From NCBI RefSeq assembly GCF_001375535.1, contig NZ_LN831197.1, positions 325,150 through 389,149 on the forward strand: 64,000 bases of DNA. Reading direction: 5' to 3'. How positions within the stretch are numbered: the stretch's first letter is position 1; each line of letters starts with the position of its first letter. Under the pieces are notes generated by a model. That model was not told where the DNA came from. It worked only from the letters and a program-made list of their open reading frames with translations, and ran no database searches. Shown one piece after another: positions 60,846 through 64,000 of this stretch. The DNA is from Bacillus niameyensis. Its GTDB lineage: Bacteria > Bacillota > Bacilli > Bacillales > Bacillaceae_C. Position numbers and translations under genes: made by a program.

Positions 60846-62117
60846 TTATCGATTATTGATAATTTTTTCGTAAACTGTTGCAAGCGCCTGTTCAAACTTA
60901 CCAGTTTTTTTCGGGTGAAAGTATTGTTTGTTTTTAATTTTTTCCGGCAAATATTGTTGCTTTACCCAACCAGTTGGATAGTCATGAGGATATTTGTAGC
61001 CTATACCTCTACCAAGCTCAGATGCTCCTTTATAATGGGCATCTTTTAAATGGTTTGGTACTTCTCCGCTATTTCCTGCGCGAATATCTTTAAGAGCTTC
61101 ATCAATTGCACAGATAGCAGAATTTGATTTTGGTGATAAACATAATTCGATTACAGCATTGGCAAGCGGTATTCGCGCTTCTGGAAAGCCAATTTTTTCA
61201 GCTGTTTGAATAGCTGCTAGGGTTCTCGACCCTGCTTGAGGATTAGCTAGTCCGATATCCTCGTAGGCAATCACAAGTAGACGGCGAGAAATGCTAGGTA
61301 AGTCTCCGGCTTCAATTAAGCGACCCAAGTAATGAAGAGCTGCATTTACATCACTACCTCTTATCGACTTTTGAAACCCGCTTAACACATCATAATGGGC
61401 ATCACCATCTTTATCGTGGACAAAGCTTTTTTTCTGTAAACATTCTTCTGCAGTTGAAGCTGATATATGGACTTTTCCTTCAACATCGCTGTCTGTAGAG
61501 AGAACCGCTAATTCTAATGCATTTAAAGCACTTCGGACATCTCCAGCAGTTGATGAGGCAAAATGCTGCAAAGCTTGATCATCAATAGTAACCGAATGGG
61601 TACCAAGCCCTCTTTCTTGGTCTGCGAGTGCGCGGAGCAAAGCTTCTTTAATATCCTCATTTGATAGTGGATGAAGCTCAAAGATTTGACAACGACTCCT
61701 AATCGCTGGATTAATGGCATGATAAGGGTTACTCGTTGTTGCACCGATTAAAATAATCGTTCCATTTTCTAAATGGGGTAATAGAAAATCCTGCTTCGCT
61801 TTATCTAATCGATGGACTTCATCTAATAGTAAAATGACTTTGCCACTCATTTTTCCTTCCGCAGCTACGATCTCTAGATCTTTTTTATTATTTGTTACAG
61901 CATTTAACATTCTAAAGGCATATTGTGTGCTACCAGCAATCGCGCTGGCAATCGATGTTTTCCCAATCCCTGGAGGACCATACAAAATCATTGATGCTAA
62001 TTGTTTAGCCTTCACCATTCTCGCGATGATTTTTCCTTCACCAACTAAATGTTGCTGACCGACCACTTCTTCAATCGTTCTCGGGCGCATTCTAAATGCT
62101 AATGGTTGATTTTTCAA
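60846..62117 (-). CDS. rarA: Replication-associated recombination protein RarA
   Basis: About 423 residues of the MgsA/WRNIP1 AAA+ family acting at stalled replication forks. N-terminal PLAFRMRPRTIEEVVGQQHL is conserved, then Walker A GPPGIGKTS, Walker B LLDEVHRLD and a C-terminal tetramerization domain. I place the start at TTG 62117, eight bases after GGAG. The ATG at 62123 is only two bases from that site, and a GTG at 62150 lies upstream of it. Confidence 0.94.
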   Translation of the reverse strand: MKNQPLAFRMRPRTIEEVVGQQHLVGEGKIIARMVKAKQLASMILYGPPGIGKTSIASAIAGSTQYAFRMLNAVTNNKKDLEIVAAEGKMSGKVILLLDEVHRLDKAKQDFLLPHLENGTIILIGATTSNPYHAINPAIRSRCQIFELHPLSNEDIKEALLRALADQERGLGTHSVTIDDQALQHFASSTAGDVRSALNALELAVLSTDSDVEGKVHISASTAEECLQKKSFVHDKDGDAHYDVLSGFQKSIRGSDVNAALHYLGRLIEAGDLPSISRRLLVIAYEDIGLANPQAGSRTLAAIQTAEKIGFPEARIPLANAVIELCLSPKSNSAICAIDEALKDIRAGNSGEVPNHLKDAHYKGASELGRGIGYKYPHDYPTGWVKQQYLPEKIKNKQYFHPKKTGKFEQALATVYEKIINNR

Positions 62118-62206
62118 TTTCATCTCTCCAAACCCACGTTCTCGTACCACCTTCTTTCTATCATACCAAAACGGTCAGATATATGCATATAACAAAATTA
62201 ATGTGC

Positions 62207-62212
62207 TATAAT
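62207..62212 (+). promoter_or_regulatory. Extended -10 promoter element
   Basis: TGC followed by TATAAT, 27 bases before the YczE-like gene. No good -35 is visible, which fits an extended -10 promoter that may serve the following gene and cymR. Confidence 0.45.
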
Positions 62213-62238
62213 GAAGCAATGCAGAGGGGTACAACAAT

Positions 62239-62907
62239 ATGAGTCAAAAAGATAATTTAGTAAGAAGACTTCTCATCTTTACAGTTGGATTGCTTATTAT
62301 GTCGTTTGGCATTGTTTTAATGATTAAATCCGACTTTGGTGTTGCACCATGGGATGTTTTACATGTCGGGCTCTTTTATCAATTAGGTTTGACAATTGGA
62401 ACATGGTCCATTCTAGTAGGTTTTACAGTATTAGGGTTATCGTCCATAATGATAAAAAAATGGCCACAGTTTGGGGCCTATTTGAATATGATCCTTGTAG
62501 GCTTGTTTATTGATATGTATATGCAGATACCTTTCTTAGTTGAGCCAGATACTATGCTCGGCAAATCACTTTTATTTTTGTTAGGTATGATTATTAATGC
62601 TTATGGAATGGGTATTTATCTTTCAGCTGAGTTAGGAGCAGGACCAAGAGATAGTTTAATGTTGGCGATACAAATAAAGACTGGTTGGAAAATTGCGACT
62701 GCCAGACGATTAATGGAAGTAATGGTCCTTATTTTTGGATGGATGCTAGGAGGGCCTGTATTTCTTGGGACAGTTATATTCAGTGTAGCAATTGGTAGTT
62801 TTATTGGATTTGCGATGCCACAATGTCAATTTCTCGCTGATAAAATATTAAAAAAACAAATTCAAAAAAATCCAGAGAATCAAATTGAACGAGGTGCAAG
62901 GTTATGA
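62239..62907 (+). CDS. YczE/YyaS/YitT-family membrane protein
   Basis: A 222-residue protein with about five or six transmembrane helices and duplicated family motifs (IKSDFGVAPWDVLHVG and LSAELGAGPRDSLMLAI). The molecular function of the family is unknown. AGAGGGG precedes the ATG. It overlaps cymR by four bases, an arrangement I do not recall from B. subtilis, so it is probably a local insertion co-expressed with cymR. Confidence 0.88.
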   Translation: MSQKDNLVRRLLIFTVGLLIMSFGIVLMIKSDFGVAPWDVLHVGLFYQLGLTIGTWSILVGFTVLGLSSIMIKKWPQFGAYLNMILVGLFIDMYMQIPFLVEPDTMLGKSLLFLLGMIINAYGMGIYLSAELGAGPRDSLMLAIQIKTGWKIATARRLMEVMVLIFGWMLGGPVFLGTVIFSVAIGSFIGFAMPQCQFLADKILKKQIQKNPENQIERGARL

Positions 62908-63323
62908 AAATTTCAACTAAAGGCAGATATGGATTAACCATTATGATTGAGCTTGGGAAACGATATGGTGAAGGGCCTATATCACTTAAATCGATAGCAA
63001 GCACGTATAATTTGTCTGAGCATTATTTGGAACAACTAGCCGGGCCGTTGCGAAATGCTGGTCTAGTAAAAAGCGTTAGAGGAGCGTATGGTGGATATAT
63101 TTTAGCATCAGAACCTTCAAAAATAACAGCTGGAGATATTATCCGAGTGTTGGAAGGCCCTATTAGTCCTGTAGAGGGGATCGAGGATGAAGAACCTGTA
63201 AAACGAAAACTATGGGAAAAAATTCGTGATGCCGTTAAAGATGTATTAGATAGCACAACGATTGAAGATTTAGCTAATTATGAAGACGACGGGGATGACA
63301 CTCCCTATATGTTTTATATTTAA
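62904..63323 (+). CDS. cymR: Rrf2-family cysteine metabolism repressor CymR
   Basis: A 139-residue winged-helix regulator. MKISTKGRYGLTIMIEL and LKSIASTYNLSEHYLEQL form the DNA-binding part. It has no Fe-S cysteines, as expected for CymR, which instead partners with CysK to sense O-acetylserine. The C-terminus MFYI matches the family. It overlaps the preceding gene by four bases and is followed by a cysteine desulfurase gene. Confidence 0.96.
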   Translation: MKISTKGRYGLTIMIELGKRYGEGPISLKSIASTYNLSEHYLEQLAGPLRNAGLVKSVRGAYGGYILASEPSKITAGDIIRVLEGPISPVEGIEDEEPVKRKLWEKIRDAVKDVLDSTTIEDLANYEDDGDDTPYMFYI

Positions 63324-63349
63324 ACTAAAAATAGGTGGAAAGATATTAT

Positions 63350-64000
63350 ATGGACAGAATTTATTTAGATCATGCAGCAACTTCTCCGCTTCATCCTTCG
63401 GTTACGGAAACAATCGTTTCCGTTATGCAATCGTCATTTGGAAATCCTTCCAGTATCCATTCCTATGGAAGAGATGCTAGAAAAATATTGGATGAATCTC
63501 GTATGGCTTTAGCTGACAGTATAGGAGCCGATTTCTCTGAAATGGTCTTTACTAGCGGGGGAACCGAAGCAGATAATTTAGCGATTATCGGTATAGCTAG
63601 AGCTAACCGTCAAAAAGGGCAGCATATTATTACATCGCAAATTGAACACCACGCTGTTCTTCATACATGTCAATTTCTTGAAAAAGATGGTTTTGATGTC
63701 ACGTATTTAACGCCAGACGATACGGGACGAATCACTGTCCAATCCGTTAAGGAAGCCTTGCGACCAGATACTATTCTCGTCACCATTATGTATGGGAATA
63801 ATGAAGTAGGGACAATCCAGCCTGTAAAAGAAATTGGAGAATTATTAAAATCACACCAAGCTTATTTTCATACAGATGCTGTCCAAGCTTATGGCACAAT
63901 TAGAATGAATGTGAAGGAACTTGGCGTCAACCTTTTGTCCGTCTCAGGACATAAAATTAATGGTCCAAAAGGTGTAGGTTTCCTCTATATAAAATCAGGT
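63350..64000 (+). CDS. Cysteine desulfurase, 5' part (YrvO/IscS type)
   Basis: 217 codons open to the window edge. N-terminal IYLDHAATSPLHPSV, the PLP-binding region TSGGTEADNLAI, the HHAVL histidine, HTDAVQAYG and the Schiff-base lysine in SGHKINGPKG are all present. The catalytic Cys loop lies beyond the window. Next to cymR, B. subtilis has yrvO, which supplies sulfur to MnmA for tRNA thiolation; that assignment here is by position. Confidence 0.93.
   Translation, partial: MDRIYLDHAATSPLHPSVTETIVSVMQSSFGNPSSIHSYGRDARKILDESRMALADSIGADFSEMVFTSGGTEADNLAIIGIARANRQKGQHIITSQIEHHAVLHTCQFLEKDGFDVTYLTPDDTGRITVQSVKEALRPDTILVTIMYGNNEVGTIQPVKEIGELLKSHQAYFHTDAVQAYGTIRMNVKELGVNLLSVSGHKINGPKGVGFLYIKSG

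Overview
The window is a chromosomal segment of a low-GC, endospore-forming Bacillaceae bacterium (Bacillus or a close genus). Gene order follows the lonB-lonA-hemA to ruvB-secDF-hisS-cymR arc of Bacillus subtilis almost gene for gene. Sporulation genes are numerous: lonB, spoVID, ysxE, spoIIB, spoIVFA, spoIVFB, spo0B, safA, bofC and spoVB. There are no tRNA or rRNA genes, prophage, insertion sequence, CRISPR array or integron. I see no large undescribed gene system. The main structure not explained by genes is a family of dispersed intergenic repeats.

Layout. 1-508: two reverse-oriented repeat copies, a terminator for an upstream gene and a near-ideal sigma-F promoter for lonB. 509-5284: lonB, lonA, engB. 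5331-5816: a membrane protein on the minus strand. 5921-12217: hemAXCDBL, the heme pathway from glutamyl-tRNA to uroporphyrinogen III, behind a PerR-like box. 12294-14606: spoVID-ysxE (coat encasement) behind a sigma-E type promoter. 14631-14976: tandem repeats. 15258-21573: T-box/valS, folC, comC, spoIIB. 21668-27390: maf, radC, mreBCD, minCD (cell shape and division site). 27500-29177: spoIVFA-spoIVFB (pro-sigma-K processing). 29199-30289: L21 leader, rplU, prp, rpmA. 30645-33096: spo0B, obg, pheB. 33203-35979: niaR (minus), safA, an APH-fold kinase-like gene. 36114-41647: bofC, a YflT-type stress gene (minus), ruvAB, a DUF2905 gene, queA, tgt, yajC. 41709-44867: yrzE-like (minus), yrbG-like, spoVB (minus), comN. 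44931-54170: secDF, a CDF transporter, recJ, apt, relA, dtd. 54271-59460: repeat, amidase (minus), a small ORF, T-box/hisS-aspS. 59508-64000: 6S RNA, repeat, tcdA, rarA (minus), a YczE-like gene, cymR and the 5' part of a cysteine desulfurase gene.

How the genes work together. Stage IV-V sporulation is well represented. SpoIVFA/SpoIVFB and BofC belong to the sigma-K checkpoint, and SafA, SpoVID and YsxE to coat assembly. Spo0B and Obg join phosphorelay and GTP-linked growth control. Translation support includes ValRS, HisRS, AspRS, L21, L27 with its maturation protease Prp, Dtd, QueA/Tgt and TcdA, with two T-box leaders and 6S RNA as RNA regulators.

The dispersed repeats occur about ten times in roughly 64 kb, always between genes. 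They have imperfect inverted ends and, in full copies, two internal hairpins that each display AGGAC in the loop. They are the feature most worth following up. Other points of interest are a hisS T-box whose specifier loop holds overlapping Asp and His codons, a YsxE protein with all its kinase catalytic residues replaced, a possible ATC start codon, and His/Cys tandem repeats in SafA.
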